From Caldanaerovirga acetigignens (lineage in GTDB: Bacteria > Bacillota > Thermosediminibacteria > Thermosediminibacterales > Thermosediminibacteraceae), in contig NZ_FRCR01000006.1 in NCBI RefSeq assembly GCF_900142995.1, forward strand, positions 1 to 64,000: a DNA stretch of 64,000 bases, given 5' to 3'. Below the pieces are notes generated by a model. That model was not told where the DNA came from and did not search any database. It was given only the letters and a program-made list of their open reading frames with translations. Shown here piece after piece: positions 55,270 to 63,114 of this stretch (its first letter is position 1; each line of letters starts with the position of its first letter). Both the position numbers and the translations under genes were made by a program.

Positions 55270-56353
55270 ACTCCTCCTCCTCCTTCCTTTTGCGGATCAA
55301 ATCAACAAACGCCTCAAGGCGAGTCCTTAATCCCGCTTCGGCAGAATGTTCGTCCAAGACGAGTGTCATCACAGGTATAGAATGAATTTTACTTACCATC
55401 GGCAAAACACTTTTTGCAACAATTTCCGGCATGCATGTAAGCGGGAGAAGGTGAATTACCCCATCAAATCCCTGTTTTGCATAACTGACAATTTGTGCAA
55501 CGGATTCCCGACCGTGGCCTCCTACAAAGCATGGTATATAAGGTTCAGCAAGTTTTGCAAGTATTTCCGGTTCTTTTGATTTCATAAAAGAAGGCAGGAG
55601 GTTTTCCCTAACCCATTGGCTTATGTATATACTTCGTTCTACTAAAACCCCTAGTTCGCACAACTGTTTTTCTATGTTAAAATTAACAAAGGGTTCTAAA
55701 AGGGTATAAATTTCACCCACCAAACCCACTTTAAGTAAATTTCTTTCTTTAGCTTTTTTTATTGACGAGATTTCTTTTGCAATTTGTTGCCTTGCAAAGG
55801 CTAGTTCCTGTTCATCCCTCGCATTTGATATTAAATTCAATGCCTTTTTATACGCCTTATCGGTCTTACCTTTTTCAAGTTCTACAGCTCTTATGTGATT
55901 TACCATTTTTTCCAGTTTATCTAATATAATGATTTTTTCCCACGCTAATTTTCCGGCCAGATAAATTTCTTTAAAGCTCTTTTTATTGGTTATATACTTA
56001 AATTTTTTTATGAAATCCCAGAAATGACCTTGAGGAGGTTCTAACACTATCATGTTAAAATCGTAACCCAAATCTTTTAAAATTTCTCTTTGAACTTCCG
56101 CGTAATACCCAAAGCGGCATGGCCCCATTCCTCCAGCCATCACTATGGTATCTGCCCCCATCTCCAACGCCTCTATGAAATTGCCCAAAGTAACTTTAAG
56201 AGGAAGGCAAGCAAACTCAGGAGAATATCTACAGCCTATCTCTAAGGTTCTCTTACTAGAAAATGGAGGAACCACCACCTCGGCACCTAAGTTTTCGAAA
56301 AAAGTTCTAAGAGGAACATATAGATTTCCCATATGGGGAAAAGTAACTTTCAA
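55247..56353 (-). CDS. 2-hydroxyacyl-CoA dehydratase-like (HgdB/DUF2229-type) protein
   Basis: A 368-residue protein related to the D-component of 2-hydroxyacyl-CoA dehydratases and to activase-associated DUF2229 proteins. Candidate cluster ligands are the cysteines in CRYSPEFACLP, GPCRFGYY, PYIPCFVGG and LTCMPE. The C-terminal LDEHSAEAGLRTRLEAF motif is also found, nearly unchanged, in the next gene. The substrate is not known. It overlaps the activase gene by 23 bases and the third gene by 4, so all three should be made together. Confidence 0.78.
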   Translation of the reverse strand: MKVTFPHMGNLYVPLRTFFENLGAEVVVPPFSSKRTLEIGCRYSPEFACLPLKVTLGNFIEALEMGADTIVMAGGMGPCRFGYYAEVQREILKDLGYDFNMIVLEPPQGHFWDFIKKFKYITNKKSFKEIYLAGKLAWEKIIILDKLEKMVNHIRAVELEKGKTDKAYKKALNLISNARDEQELAFARQQIAKEISSIKKAKERNLLKVGLVGEIYTLLEPFVNFNIEKQLCELGVLVERSIYISQWVRENLLPSFMKSKEPEILAKLAEPYIPCFVGGHGRESVAQIVSYAKQGFDGVIHLLPLTCMPEIVAKSVLPMVSKIHSIPVMTLVLDEHSAEAGLRTRLEAFVDLIRKRKEEEEFGVLSWS

Positions 56354-57348
56354 TTCCGACGTCTCCCTTCTATCACATCTATGAAAGCTTCCAATCTCGT
56401 ATTAAAGCCTTCTTCGCCGGAATGTTCGTCGATATTAATTCGAAGAAAAGGAACCAGCCGGTTGCGGGAAAGTTTGCGTTCCAATAGCTCTCCTACGATC
56501 GAATCAGGTCCGCATCCGAAGGAAGCGATATGAATTATCCCATCAAGAGCTTTGCCGCAATCCATATAATAGTAAGTGCTTCCTATTATGTTTTTTCCCA
56601 AAGTCCAGAATAATCTTTTCTTAAGATTTTTTGCCCCTGCCGAGATGTTTTTGACCGGTATTATTTCTGGCGTTATGACTTTTATACCGTTTTTTTTCAA
56701 TTTTGTTATTAAATTCATACTAATATAATTGTCGTATATATTGTAAGGATGCCCTAGTAAAAGGACATTTAAAGTATTTTCTCTAAGGCATTTGTTTTTA
56801 TGCCTAGAAAAATACGATGAGTTAGAATCGAAAAAACTCTTTTGTCCCGAATCCAGAGGAAGTTGTTCGTGGCTTATTTGAAATTTTTTATAGGAATAGA
56901 ATTTTATCGAGGCTATCTTATACGCTTTCAGAATAAGCTTTGAAGGATGCCCCAGGTCTGCACCTATCGATTTTACATGTTCGATGAGGCCTTTTCTATT
57001 TTTATAGACAGAAAGGTTGCTGTCAATAATTGGAGGCAAATTCGGTATGCTGCTTTTTACCATATCAGGTAAACCTAAAAACTTCGGACAAATGAATTCT
57101 CCAGGTTCGATGCTGATTATTCTTGGAATAAAAAGAACATCTACTTTGTCTATTAGATCCACTACGTGTCCGTGAAAAACTTTGATGGGTAGACAGGCAT
57201 CATCAACGGCAAATTCCAAACCGTCTTTTAATATCTTTTTATTGGTAGGATTTGACAATATTACTTCGTGGCCTAAAGTTTCGAAAAATGTTTTCCAGAA
57301 AGGGTAGTACATGTAATAAAATAAAGCTCTTGGAATACCTATCCGCAT
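56350..57348 (-). CDS. Second HgdB/DUF2229-like protein, activase-associated
   Basis: A 332-residue paralogue-like protein beginning MRIGIPRALFYYMYYPFWK, typical of DUF2229 (activase-related) proteins. Possible iron-sulfur ligands are in DDACLPIKVFHGH, GEFICPKFLG and SFGCGPDS. It ends with IDEHSGEEGFNTRLEAF, matching the motif in its neighbour. Together with the ATPase it resembles sets that perform ATP-driven low-potential reductions; the reaction here is unknown. ATG 57348 follows AAGGGG. Confidence 0.78.
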   Translation of the reverse strand: MRIGIPRALFYYMYYPFWKTFFETLGHEVILSNPTNKKILKDGLEFAVDDACLPIKVFHGHVVDLIDKVDVLFIPRIISIEPGEFICPKFLGLPDMVKSSIPNLPPIIDSNLSVYKNRKGLIEHVKSIGADLGHPSKLILKAYKIASIKFYSYKKFQISHEQLPLDSGQKSFFDSNSSYFSRHKNKCLRENTLNVLLLGHPYNIYDNYISMNLITKLKKNGIKVITPEIIPVKNISAGAKNLKKRLFWTLGKNIIGSTYYYMDCGKALDGIIHIASFGCGPDSIVGELLERKLSRNRLVPFLRINIDEHSGEEGFNTRLEAFIDVIEGRRRN

Positions 57349-57418
57349 TCTAACCCCTTCTCAATCCTTTTAATATTTCTACTTATATTATTCCCACGAT
57401 TATGTATTTTATTAACTT

Positions 57419-57439
57419 AATTACCAAAGAAAGGTAATT
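57419..57439. repeat. Palindrome upstream of the activase gene set
   Basis: AATTACC (57419-57425), 7 bases, GGTAATT (57433-57439). It lies about 70 bases before the first gene of the set and could be an operator. It has no following T-run in the minus direction. Confidence 0.4.
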
Positions 57440-57450
57440 CATTGAACAAA

Positions 57451-57479
57451 GAAATAAAAGGCATTGTAAGATTGCCTTT
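57451..57479 (-). terminator. Terminator of the spoVA operon
   Basis: 7-bp stem AAAGGCA/TGCCTTT (57457-57463 with 57473-57479), 9-base loop, followed on the minus strand by TTTTATTTC. It is 24 bases after the unknown membrane protein gene. Confidence 0.7.
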
Positions 57480-57502
57480 GGATAGCAAATTTCTATTTTT
57501 TG

Positions 57503-57874
57503 TCATTTTCCCAAAATGTAGAGCACCAAAATTCTTGCAACACCTACCTTTAAAAAGATAAGAGGCCACGGCCTTTTGTACTTAGCAAAAGGATTTATGA
57601 ATCTCCAAAAACTTATTGAATCGCCGTTTTTTAAACCCAGACCTATTAAAATTAAAATTAATGGAGAAAAATATGGCAGTACGATATTGCTGCCGAGATA
57701 ATTTATAGAACTAAATATGCCTCCGAAAATAACTTCAGTAACTTGAGAATTAAAAACCATGGCTGCCAGTATATCAATAATGTTTGCAAAAAAACATACC
57801 AAAATCACTTGAGCAAAATATTTTGGGCTAACTATTAAAGTCGTAAGGAAAATACCTATAAAATCCAGAAACAT
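57503..57874 (-). CDS. Small multi-pass membrane protein, unknown, end of spoVA operon
   Basis: I do not recognise this 123-residue protein. It has three or four hydrophobic helices (about 5-25, 30-50, 62-80 and 105-121) and a central polar segment FWRFINPFAKYKRPWP. It does not look like SpoVAB or SpoVAEa. It begins 17 bases after the spoVAE stop and is followed by a terminator, so it probably belongs to the sigma-G spoVA operon. Confidence 0.65.
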   Translation of the reverse strand: MFLDFIGIFLTTLIVSPKYFAQVILVCFFANIIDILAAMVFNSQVTEVIFGGIFSSINYLGSNIVLPYFSPLILILIGLGLKNGDSISFWRFINPFAKYKRPWPLIFLKVGVARILVLYILGK

Positions 57875-57890
57875 TTTTAAAATCCCATCT

Positions 57891-58247
57891 TCATTTGGGT
57901 TTAGGATTAAAAATAAGAGCCATGATATAGCCGAAAACTATTGCCGCAGTTATTCCCGCCGCCGTAGCTTTCAATCCACCCGTCAAAATCCCCAATGCAC
58001 CGGATTTATTAACTTCTTCTATAACACCTTTCACCAGTGTGTGTCCGAAACCGGGTAGTGGAACAGATGCTCCAGCGCCAGCAAGGTCTATCAAAGGCTG
58101 GTATAATCCTAACCCGCTTAATATTGCCCCTAAAGTTACAAAAACTACAAGGACGTGGGCAGGGCTAAGAGGTGTAAAATCCATCAATATTTGTCCCGCC
58201 GCACATATAAGCCCACCAACTAAAAACGCCATTATATAATCGATCAT
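57891..58247 (-). CDS. spoVAE: Stage V sporulation protein AE (SpoVAEb)
   Basis: Membrane part of the SpoVA channel that moves calcium dipicolinate into the forespore and out at germination. From ATG 58247 it has 118 residues, the normal length, beginning MIDYIMAFLVGGLICAAGQ with PLPGFGHTLVKG in the middle. The ATG follows GAGGGA; the longer frame upstream adds 19 residues unlike the family. Confidence 0.93.
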   Translation of the reverse strand: MIDYIMAFLVGGLICAAGQILMDFTPLSPAHVLVVFVTLGAILSGLGLYQPLIDLAGAGASVPLPGFGHTLVKGVIEEVNKSGALGILTGGLKATAAGITAAIVFGYIMALIFNPKPK

Positions 58248-58267
58248 TTTTATTCCCTCGCTACAGG

Positions 58268-59278
58268 CTATAGATTTTCTAATGCTACGGCATGAGCGAT
58301 ACACGGGATTGTTTCACCTTGCTGGACAACAGTAGAATTCATTAAAGCTCCCGTTGCCACGAGAAGAATCTTATTATATCTACCTTTCTGCATTTCCTTA
58401 AAAATATACCCGAACGTAACTACGGCAGCGCAAGCACATCCGCTTCCGCCTGCATGTACATCTTGTTCGGGGCTGTAAATTAATAGCCCGCAATCAGTAT
58501 ACTTATTTGAAACATCGATACCGTTTTGCAGCATTAATTTTTGAGCTAAATCCTTTCCTACACTCGCCAAATCTCCTGTTACTATTAAATCGTAATCTTC
58601 AGGAGTACGCTTAGAATCCTCAAGATGCATTACAATTGTGTCAACTGCCGCCGGTGCCATCGCGCTGCCCATGTCGTTTGGATCGACAGCACCCATATCT
58701 ATTACCTTTCCTGTAGTTACGTAAGTAATTCTTGGATTTTGATTTTTGGTTGAAATTACAGCAGCCCCAGCGCCGGTTACAGTGCGCTGGGCTGTCGGTG
58801 GCCTTTGATTTCCTAATTCTAGGGGAAATCTGTATTGTCTTTCGGCGGAACAGAAATGACTGGAAGTACCCATTACGATATTATCTGCATATCCGCCATC
58901 AACTAGCATTGCGCCTATTCCTAAACCTTCTGCAACTGTTGAACACGCCCCGTAAATTCCTAAAAAAGGATATCCTAATTCCCTGGCTGCGAAACTTGCG
59001 GAGATTATTTGATTGAGAAGATCCCCAGCTATGAAATACTCAATTTTATCGCTAGGAATACCGCTTTTTTTGACGGCTATTTCTACCGCTTCTTTTAACA
59101 TTTTCTTTTCTGCTTTTTCCCAGCTTTTCTCCTGAAATTTAAAATCGCCCAAAATAAGGTCAAAGTAATTTCTCAATGGCCCTTTTCCTTCTACAGGCCC
59201 CACAACGGTCGCTGTGGCTATTATTGAAGGAGGGTTTTGAAATTTTACCGTCTGGGCTCCGAGTTTTTTTTCAGCCAT
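58268..59278 (-). CDS. spoVAD: Stage V sporulation protein AD
   Basis: Thiolase-fold protein that binds dipicolinic acid on the forespore inner membrane. The 336 residues show GIYGACSTVAEGL, SSHFCSAERQYR and HAGGSGCACAAV, all typical. I use ATG 59278, five bases after GGAGG; an ATG one codon earlier is too close to that site. Confidence 0.95.
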   Translation of the reverse strand: MAEKKLGAQTVKFQNPPSIIATATVVGPVEGKGPLRNYFDLILGDFKFQEKSWEKAEKKMLKEAVEIAVKKSGIPSDKIEYFIAGDLLNQIISASFAARELGYPFLGIYGACSTVAEGLGIGAMLVDGGYADNIVMGTSSHFCSAERQYRFPLELGNQRPPTAQRTVTGAGAAVISTKNQNPRITYVTTGKVIDMGAVDPNDMGSAMAPAAVDTIVMHLEDSKRTPEDYDLIVTGDLASVGKDLAQKLMLQNGIDVSNKYTDCGLLIYSPEQDVHAGGSGCACAAVVTFGYIFKEMQKGRYNKILLVATGALMNSTVVQQGETIPCIAHAVALENL

Positions 59279-59287
59279 CATATCCTC

Positions 59288-59740
59288 CTAAAACTTTACC
59301 ACGTAGTATATCAATCCAATTAAAGCAGAAGAGGCAATTCCATAAACAAGAACAGGTCCTGCCACCACAAACATTTTTGCGGCCACTCCAAATACATAAC
59401 CTTCGCTTTTAAATTCCATTGCAGGCGCCACGATGGAATTTGCAAATCCTGTGATAGGCACTATTGAACCAGCGCCTGCTCTTTTCCCGATTTTGTCGTA
59501 AACACCCAATCCGGTGAGAAAAGCGCCAAGAAATACTAAAGTGGCCGACGTGGCACTGGGCGCTTCTTTCGCGCTGTCTAAGCCTAAAGAAATATAAAAA
59601 TTCAATATTAATTGTCCGATTAAACAAATTAATCCCCCGACTAAAAAAGCCATTACTATATTTTTCAAATATGGAGGTTTGGGTTTTACGTTTTTAACCA
59701 ACTGCTGATAATCTTTCTGTTCCTGCGTAATTTTGGCCAT
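59288..59740 (-). CDS. spoVAC: Stage V sporulation protein AC
   Basis: Membrane subunit of the SpoVA channel; in Bacillus it acts as a mechanosensitive pore. The 150 residues have a polar start, YQQLVKNVKPKPPYLKN, then about four membrane helices with FLVGGLICLIGQ and the PITGFANSIVAPAMEFKSEG motif. ATG follows GGAGAAG. The AC-AD-AE order is standard. Confidence 0.95.
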   Translation of the reverse strand: MAKITQEQKDYQQLVKNVKPKPPYLKNIVMAFLVGGLICLIGQLILNFYISLGLDSAKEAPSATSATLVFLGAFLTGLGVYDKIGKRAGAGSIVPITGFANSIVAPAMEFKSEGYVFGVAAKMFVVAGPVLVYGIASSALIGLIYYVVKF

Positions 59741-59758
59741 TAGACTTCTCCTTTTAAA

Positions 59759-59971
59759 TTATGCTTCGGTACTATCTTCAACTTTAAAAGCAATAGCTAC
59801 ATCGGCTTTATATTCAACAATTTTTCCTCCCTGAACATTTGCTGTTTGATTTCTCACCTCTATCCCGGTAATGTTTCTTATTGTTTTGCTGGCATCTCGA
59901 ACAGCGTTTTCCACAGCCTCCTGCCAGCTATTTTTTGATTCTCCTACTACTTCAATGACTTTTACAGTCAT
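59759..59971 (-). CDS. Dodecin
   Basis: Small flavin-binding protein that forms dodecamers storing or buffering FMN/riboflavin. The 70 residues start VKVIEVVGESKNSWQEAVENA and contain the beta-strand KADVAIAFKVED; both match the dodecin family. It lies between a small membrane protein and spoVAC, behind a sigma-G-type promoter, so it may be made in the forespore. ATG follows GGGAGGG. Confidence 0.9.
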   Translation of the reverse strand: MTVKVIEVVGESKNSWQEAVENAVRDASKTIRNITGIEVRNQTANVQGGKIVEYKADVAIAFKVEDSTEA

Positions 59972-60164
59972 TATTTTCCCTCCCTAATTCTTTAAAGTTT
60001 TCAATTATATTTTCTCCCATTAAATAATCTTTATTCTCAAACGGGACGATCACAAGTTTAGCGCTTTTGGGGATTCTCGTTTTTACGTTGTTTATATACA
60101 TTGCGCCTGCAATTAAAGTTAAAATTAACAGAAGGGCTATATAAAAAATTTTATTTTTTATCAC
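59952..60164 (-). CDS. Small single-pass membrane protein, first gene of the spoVA operon
   Basis: I do not recognise this 70-residue protein. A basic start, MIKNKIFYIALLL, and one membrane helix (about 5-25) lead to a polar tail of about 45 residues. I start at GTG 60164, eight bases after GAGGGG; the GTG at 60173 lies inside that site. It overlaps the dodecin start by 20 bases, so the two are coupled. Confidence 0.65.
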   Translation of the reverse strand: MIKNKIFYIALLLILTLIAGAMYINNVKTRIPKSAKLVIVPFENKDYLMGENIIENFKELGRENNDCKSH

Positions 60165-60184
60165 TACTACCACCCCTCTAAAAA

Positions 60185-60215
60185 TAGTATCTGGTTTTGC
60201 TTTAAATGCTATTCA
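60185..60215 (-). promoter_or_regulatory. Sigma-G-type promoter of the dodecin-spoVA operon
   Basis: Minus-strand TGAATA (60210-60215), 18 bases, GATACTA (60185-60191), compared with the Bacillus sigma-G consensus TGAATA and CATACTA: one mismatch. The start would lie near 60178, just before the ribosome site. spoVA is a sigma-G target in Bacillus. Confidence 0.65.
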
Positions 60216-60216
60216 T

Positions 60217-60248
60217 AAACAAAAAAAGCCTTTTAAAAAGGCCTTTAT
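60217..60248 (-). terminator. Terminator of sigF
   Basis: Stem with one bulge around GCC/GGC (about 60225-60246), followed on the minus strand by a seven-T run and TTTG. It includes the sigF stop codon. Confidence 0.7.
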
Positions 60249-60979
60249 TGGGTAAGCATGTTTTTTATTTTTGTTAGAATCTTTTTTTCCAACCTGGATA
60301 CTTGAACCTGTGTTATACCTAAAACCTTAGCCACTTCGGTTTGAGATTTTTCTTTAAAGTATCTCAGAATAATAATTTGTCTTTCCAATTTATCCAACCT
60401 TGAGAGAGCCTCTTTTACGGCTATCTTCTCGATCCACTGACTATGTAACTGCTCGCCGTCGTCAAGTTTGTCTATGTAATAAATAGGAGCTCCGTCTTCC
60501 TGATATGCCACATCATTTAAGGAAACAATTGGTTGAATGGCTTCAAGACCCATTACTATTTCTTCCGGCGGAACTCCTATCTCTTCAGAAAGTTCGATTA
60601 TAGTGGGTTCTCTGTTTAATTCATATAATAATTTTTCCTTTGCAGATTGAATCTTAATAGTTAAATCCCTAAGCGATCTTGCCATTTTTACAGGAGAGTT
60701 ATCCCTTATAAATCTCTTAATTTCCCCTATTATCATGGGAATAGCGTATGTTGAAAATTTAACATTGTAAGTAAAATCGAACTTGTCTATTGCTTTCAAT
60801 AAACCTACACTTCCGATTTGAAAAAGTTCCTCAGGTTCATACCCTCTATTTGAAAACTTCTTTACCACACTCCAGACCAGGCCTAAATTTAAAGCGACAA
60901 ATTCGTTTTTTGCTTCCTCATCTCCTTCTTTCGCTTTTTTTAATAATTGTAATTGTCCTGCCGAACTCTTCAAAGTCAT
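60245..60979 (-). CDS. sigF: Sporulation sigma factor SigF
   Basis: First forespore-specific sigma factor. The 244-residue protein has region 2 (LVWSVVKKFSNRGYEPEELFQIG, KAIDKFDFTYNVKFSTYA) and region 4 with the helix-turn-helix QTEVAKVLGITQVQVSRLE. Order spoIIAA-spoIIAB-sigF confirms the subtype over sigma-G or sigma-B. It is held inactive by SpoIIAB encoded just upstream. Confidence 0.97.
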   Translation of the reverse strand: MTLKSSAGQLQLLKKAKEGDEEAKNEFVALNLGLVWSVVKKFSNRGYEPEELFQIGSVGLLKAIDKFDFTYNVKFSTYAIPMIIGEIKRFIRDNSPVKMARSLRDLTIKIQSAKEKLLYELNREPTIIELSEEIGVPPEEIVMGLEAIQPIVSLNDVAYQEDGAPIYYIDKLDDGEQLHSQWIEKIAVKEALSRLDKLERQIIILRYFKEKSQTEVAKVLGITQVQVSRLEKKILTKIKNMLTQ

Positions 60980-61001
60980 GACCCATACCCCAGAACAAAA
61001 A

Positions 61002-61433
61002 TTATTTTTTATTTTTTATAGTCTTGTACATTTTAACAATAGTGCCTTTTCCAAGTGTGGATTCGACTTCTACTCTATCCATAAAATTCTCCATTATGGT
61101 AAATCCCATCCCTGATCTGTCGAGTTCTGGTTTTGATGTCCACAGCGGCTGCCTTGCCTTCTCAATGTCTTCAATGCCTTTTCCCCAATCTTGCACCCAT
61201 ATTTCAATTTCATTTTCACGAAGAATGGCTTTTATCCTGATTGTACCCAAGTTATTCTCATAGCCGTGAATTATACAATTAGTAACGGCTTCGGATACAG
61301 CCGTCTTTATGTCGGCCAGCTCGTCTAGGGTAGGGTTTAACTGCGAAGCAAAAGCAGCCACTACTACTCTTGCAAAAGCTTCATTCTGCGATTTACTTAA
61401 AAAATCAATCGTCATTTCGTTTAAAATTTCCAT
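61002..61433 (-). CDS. spoIIAB: Anti-sigma-F factor SpoIIAB
   Basis: GHKL-fold kinase that binds SigF and phosphorylates SpoIIAA. The 143 residues show the N-box [14 protein letters not shown], the G1 box [11 protein letters not shown] and the [12 protein letters not shown] box. The ATG start lies 11 bases after the spoIIAA stop. Confidence 0.97.
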   Translation of the reverse strand: MEILNEMTIDFLSKSQNEAFARVVVAAFASQLNPTLDELADIKTAVSEAVTNCIIHGYENNLGTIRIKAILRENEIEIWVQDWGKGIEDIEKARQPLWTSKPELDRSGMGFTIMENFMDRVEVESTLGKGTIVKMYKTIKNKK

Positions 61434-61444
61434 ATAATCACTCC

Positions 61445-61780
61445 CTACATTTTTTCACTAGCTTCTATTTCATCGTTGTAGCAAGGGATTATATTGAAAA
61501 GACCCGAAATCTCAAAAATCCGCCTTACTTGTTTACCTAAGTTTACTGCACCCACCTTACCCCCAATTTTTTGAAAGGATTTATATCTTCCAATTAACAT
61601 CCCTACCCCAGAACTATCCATAAAATTTACATGCTTGAAGTTAAATAATATCTTTTTAAAAGTCTGTCGCATTAAATATTCATCCAGCTTTTCGTTTACT
61701 ATCCGCACCATATGATGGTCCAGTTCTCCCTTTAAATTTACAATTAAAATGTCGTTATAAACTTTAAACGTTACCCCCAT
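61445..61780 (-). CDS. spoIIAA: Anti-sigma-F factor antagonist SpoIIAA
   Basis: STAS-domain protein; when unphosphorylated it frees SigF from SpoIIAB. The 111 residues carry the phosphorylated serine in [17 protein letters not shown] 61780 is preceded by GGGGGTATGG. A sigma-H-like promoter lies 47 bases upstream, as in Bacillus. Confidence 0.96.
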   Translation of the reverse strand: MGVTFKVYNDILIVNLKGELDHHMVRIVNEKLDEYLMRQTFKKILFNFKHVNFMDSSGVGMLIGRYKSFQKIGGKVGAVNLGKQVRRIFEISGLFNIIPCYNDEIEASEKM

Positions 61781-61826
61781 TTAGTTCCATACCCCCACAA
61801 TATAAGTTGCATCGGGAACAAGTATA

Positions 61827-61852
61827 ATTTCTACAAATTTTAGGAAATTCCT
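61827..61852 (-). promoter_or_regulatory. Sigma-H-like promoter of the spoIIA operon
   Basis: Minus-strand AGGAATT (61846-61852), 14 bases, GAAAT (61827-61831). It matches the sigma-H pattern with one -10 mismatch and has the same -35 and spacing as the spoVS site at 5731-5755. Confidence 0.6.
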
Positions 61853-61855
61853 GCT

Positions 61856-61885
61856 AAAAATAAAAAAAACGCACGAAGTGCGTTT
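61856..61885 (-). terminator. Terminator of dacF
   Basis: 8-bp stem AAACGCAC/GTGCGTTT (61867-61874 with 61878-61885), 3-base loop, followed on the minus strand by TTTTTATTTTT. It contains most of the dacF stop codon. Confidence 0.85.
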
Positions 61886-63059
61886 AAAAATCGAACAAGT
61901 TCCCGATAAGTTTTCTGAATATATAAAATAAACCTGCTTTTTCGATTCCCTCCGAAGTCACTAGATCTACTTCTCCTACGACTTTACCGTCTTTTTCCGC
62001 GATTAATTTTCCTATCATCTGTCCCCCTGCAAGAGGAGCTCTCAATCTATCCGGTATTTCCAATTTGGTACCAATAGCATTCTCTTTGCCTCTCTCAACC
62101 AATATATTGAGGTCGCGAGACGCTATAATATCTACCTGTTTTTTTATTCCTTTTTCCACCGGTAACTGGACTAAAACTTCATTCTTTTTTGCAACTTGTA
62201 TCGAATCGTATTTTCCAAAACCATAATCTAAAAGCTTCTTGGTGTCTTCAAAGCGATCATTTGAAGTAGGCGAATTTAACACAACCGATATCAACCGCAA
62301 ATTCCCTCGTTTGGCCGTCCCGGCGAAACAATATCCGGCCTTTGCGTGAAAACCAGTTTTTAAACCATCTAATCCTTCATATTTCCCCAAGAGCTTATTG
62401 GTATTCGCCAGCATTGTAGGCTCGCGTTTTTTATCGGTATGTTCTAAATAGTCTACCCATACAGTAGACCATTCAAAGAATTTTGGATACTTGACTAGCT
62501 CCCTACTCATTATAGCAATATCATAAGCGGTAGAATAATTATTGGGATCTGGTAAGCCGTGGGGGTTGGTAAAATGGGTATTATTCATTCCAAGAGACTT
62601 TGCCTTTTCGTTCATTAACTTTACAAATCCTTCCACACTTCCTCCTATATATTCGGCCACGGCAACCGACGCATCATTGGCCGAGGCTATTGTTATACAT
62701 TTCATCAAACTTTCCAGCGCCTGTTCTTCACCCGGTCCCAAAAAGACCTGACTGCCGCCGGTTTTCCACGCCCTTTCGCTTACTTTGACCTTATCTTTAA
62801 GGTTTGCTTTTCCCTGAGCTATGGCATCAAAAGCTACAAGGAGAGTCATTATTTTTGTAATGCTCGCCGGTTCCATCCGCTCATGGGCGTTCTTTTCATA
62901 CAACACAGTACCGCTTTGCGCGTCTATCAGCACCGCCGAAGAAGACTTGATATCAGGATAAGGCTGGGCATATAAATTCGCGTTGTTGACAATTGAAAAA
63001 ATTAATATTAAAAAGCATAATATAGCCCTTTTCCTTTTATTATTTAAACTCGACATCAT
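61884..63059 (-). CDS. dacF: D-alanyl-D-alanine carboxypeptidase (DacF-type)
   Basis: Low-molecular-weight penicillin-binding protein that trims the terminal D-Ala of peptidoglycan peptides. A signal peptide covers about residues 1-32. The active-site motifs are SITK (after MEPA, about residue 67), SAN in TIASANDASVAVAEYIG and KTG in DGLKTGFHAKAGYC. A C-terminal PBP5-like domain and a final hydrophobic anchor (LFYIFRKLIGNLF) follow. 391 residues. dacF directly precedes spoIIAA, as in Bacillus, where sigma-F transcribes it. See 63067-63113 for a possible start-site switch. Confidence 0.95.
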   Translation of the reverse strand: MMSSLNNKRKRAILCFLILIFSIVNNANLYAQPYPDIKSSSAVLIDAQSGTVLYEKNAHERMEPASITKIMTLLVAFDAIAQGKANLKDKVKVSERAWKTGGSQVFLGPGEEQALESLMKCITIASANDASVAVAEYIGGSVEGFVKLMNEKAKSLGMNNTHFTNPHGLPDPNNYSTAYDIAIMSRELVKYPKFFEWSTVWVDYLEHTDKKREPTMLANTNKLLGKYEGLDGLKTGFHAKAGYCFAGTAKRGNLRLISVVLNSPTSNDRFEDTKKLLDYGFGKYDSIQVAKKNEVLVQLPVEKGIKKQVDIIASRDLNILVERGKENAIGTKLEIPDRLRAPLAGGQMIGKLIAEKDGKVVGEVDLVTSEGIEKAGLFYIFRKLIGNLFDF

Positions 63060-63066
63060 AAAAAGC

Positions 63067-63104
63067 TTCCTCCCTTCGGTTATATATTATCCCTCAGGGA
63101 GGAA
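63067..63104 (-). repeat. Inverted repeat around the dacF transcription start
   Basis: TTCCTCCCT on the transcript strand (63096-63104) can pair perfectly over 9 bp with AGGGAGGAA (63067-63075), which is the dacF ribosome site. The arms lie on either side of the expected start of the dacF promoter. Confidence 0.7.
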
Positions 63105-63113
63105 TGTTATTCA
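63085..63113 (-). promoter_or_regulatory. Sigma-F/G-type promoter of dacF
   Basis: Minus-strand TGAATA (63108-63113), 16 bases, GATAATA (63085-63091), close to forespore consensus elements. The expected start is near 63078. It lies within the 55-base xerD-dacF gap. Confidence 0.5.
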
Positions 63114-63114
63114 G

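Noticed and set aside
57503-57874. Naming the small membrane protein SpoVAB
   Set aside because: Length and helix pattern do not fit and it lies after spoVAE rather than before spoVAC.
59409-59627. Minus-strand frame of 72 codons inside spoVAC
   Set aside because: Shadow frame; spoVAC covers the same bases with strong family similarity.
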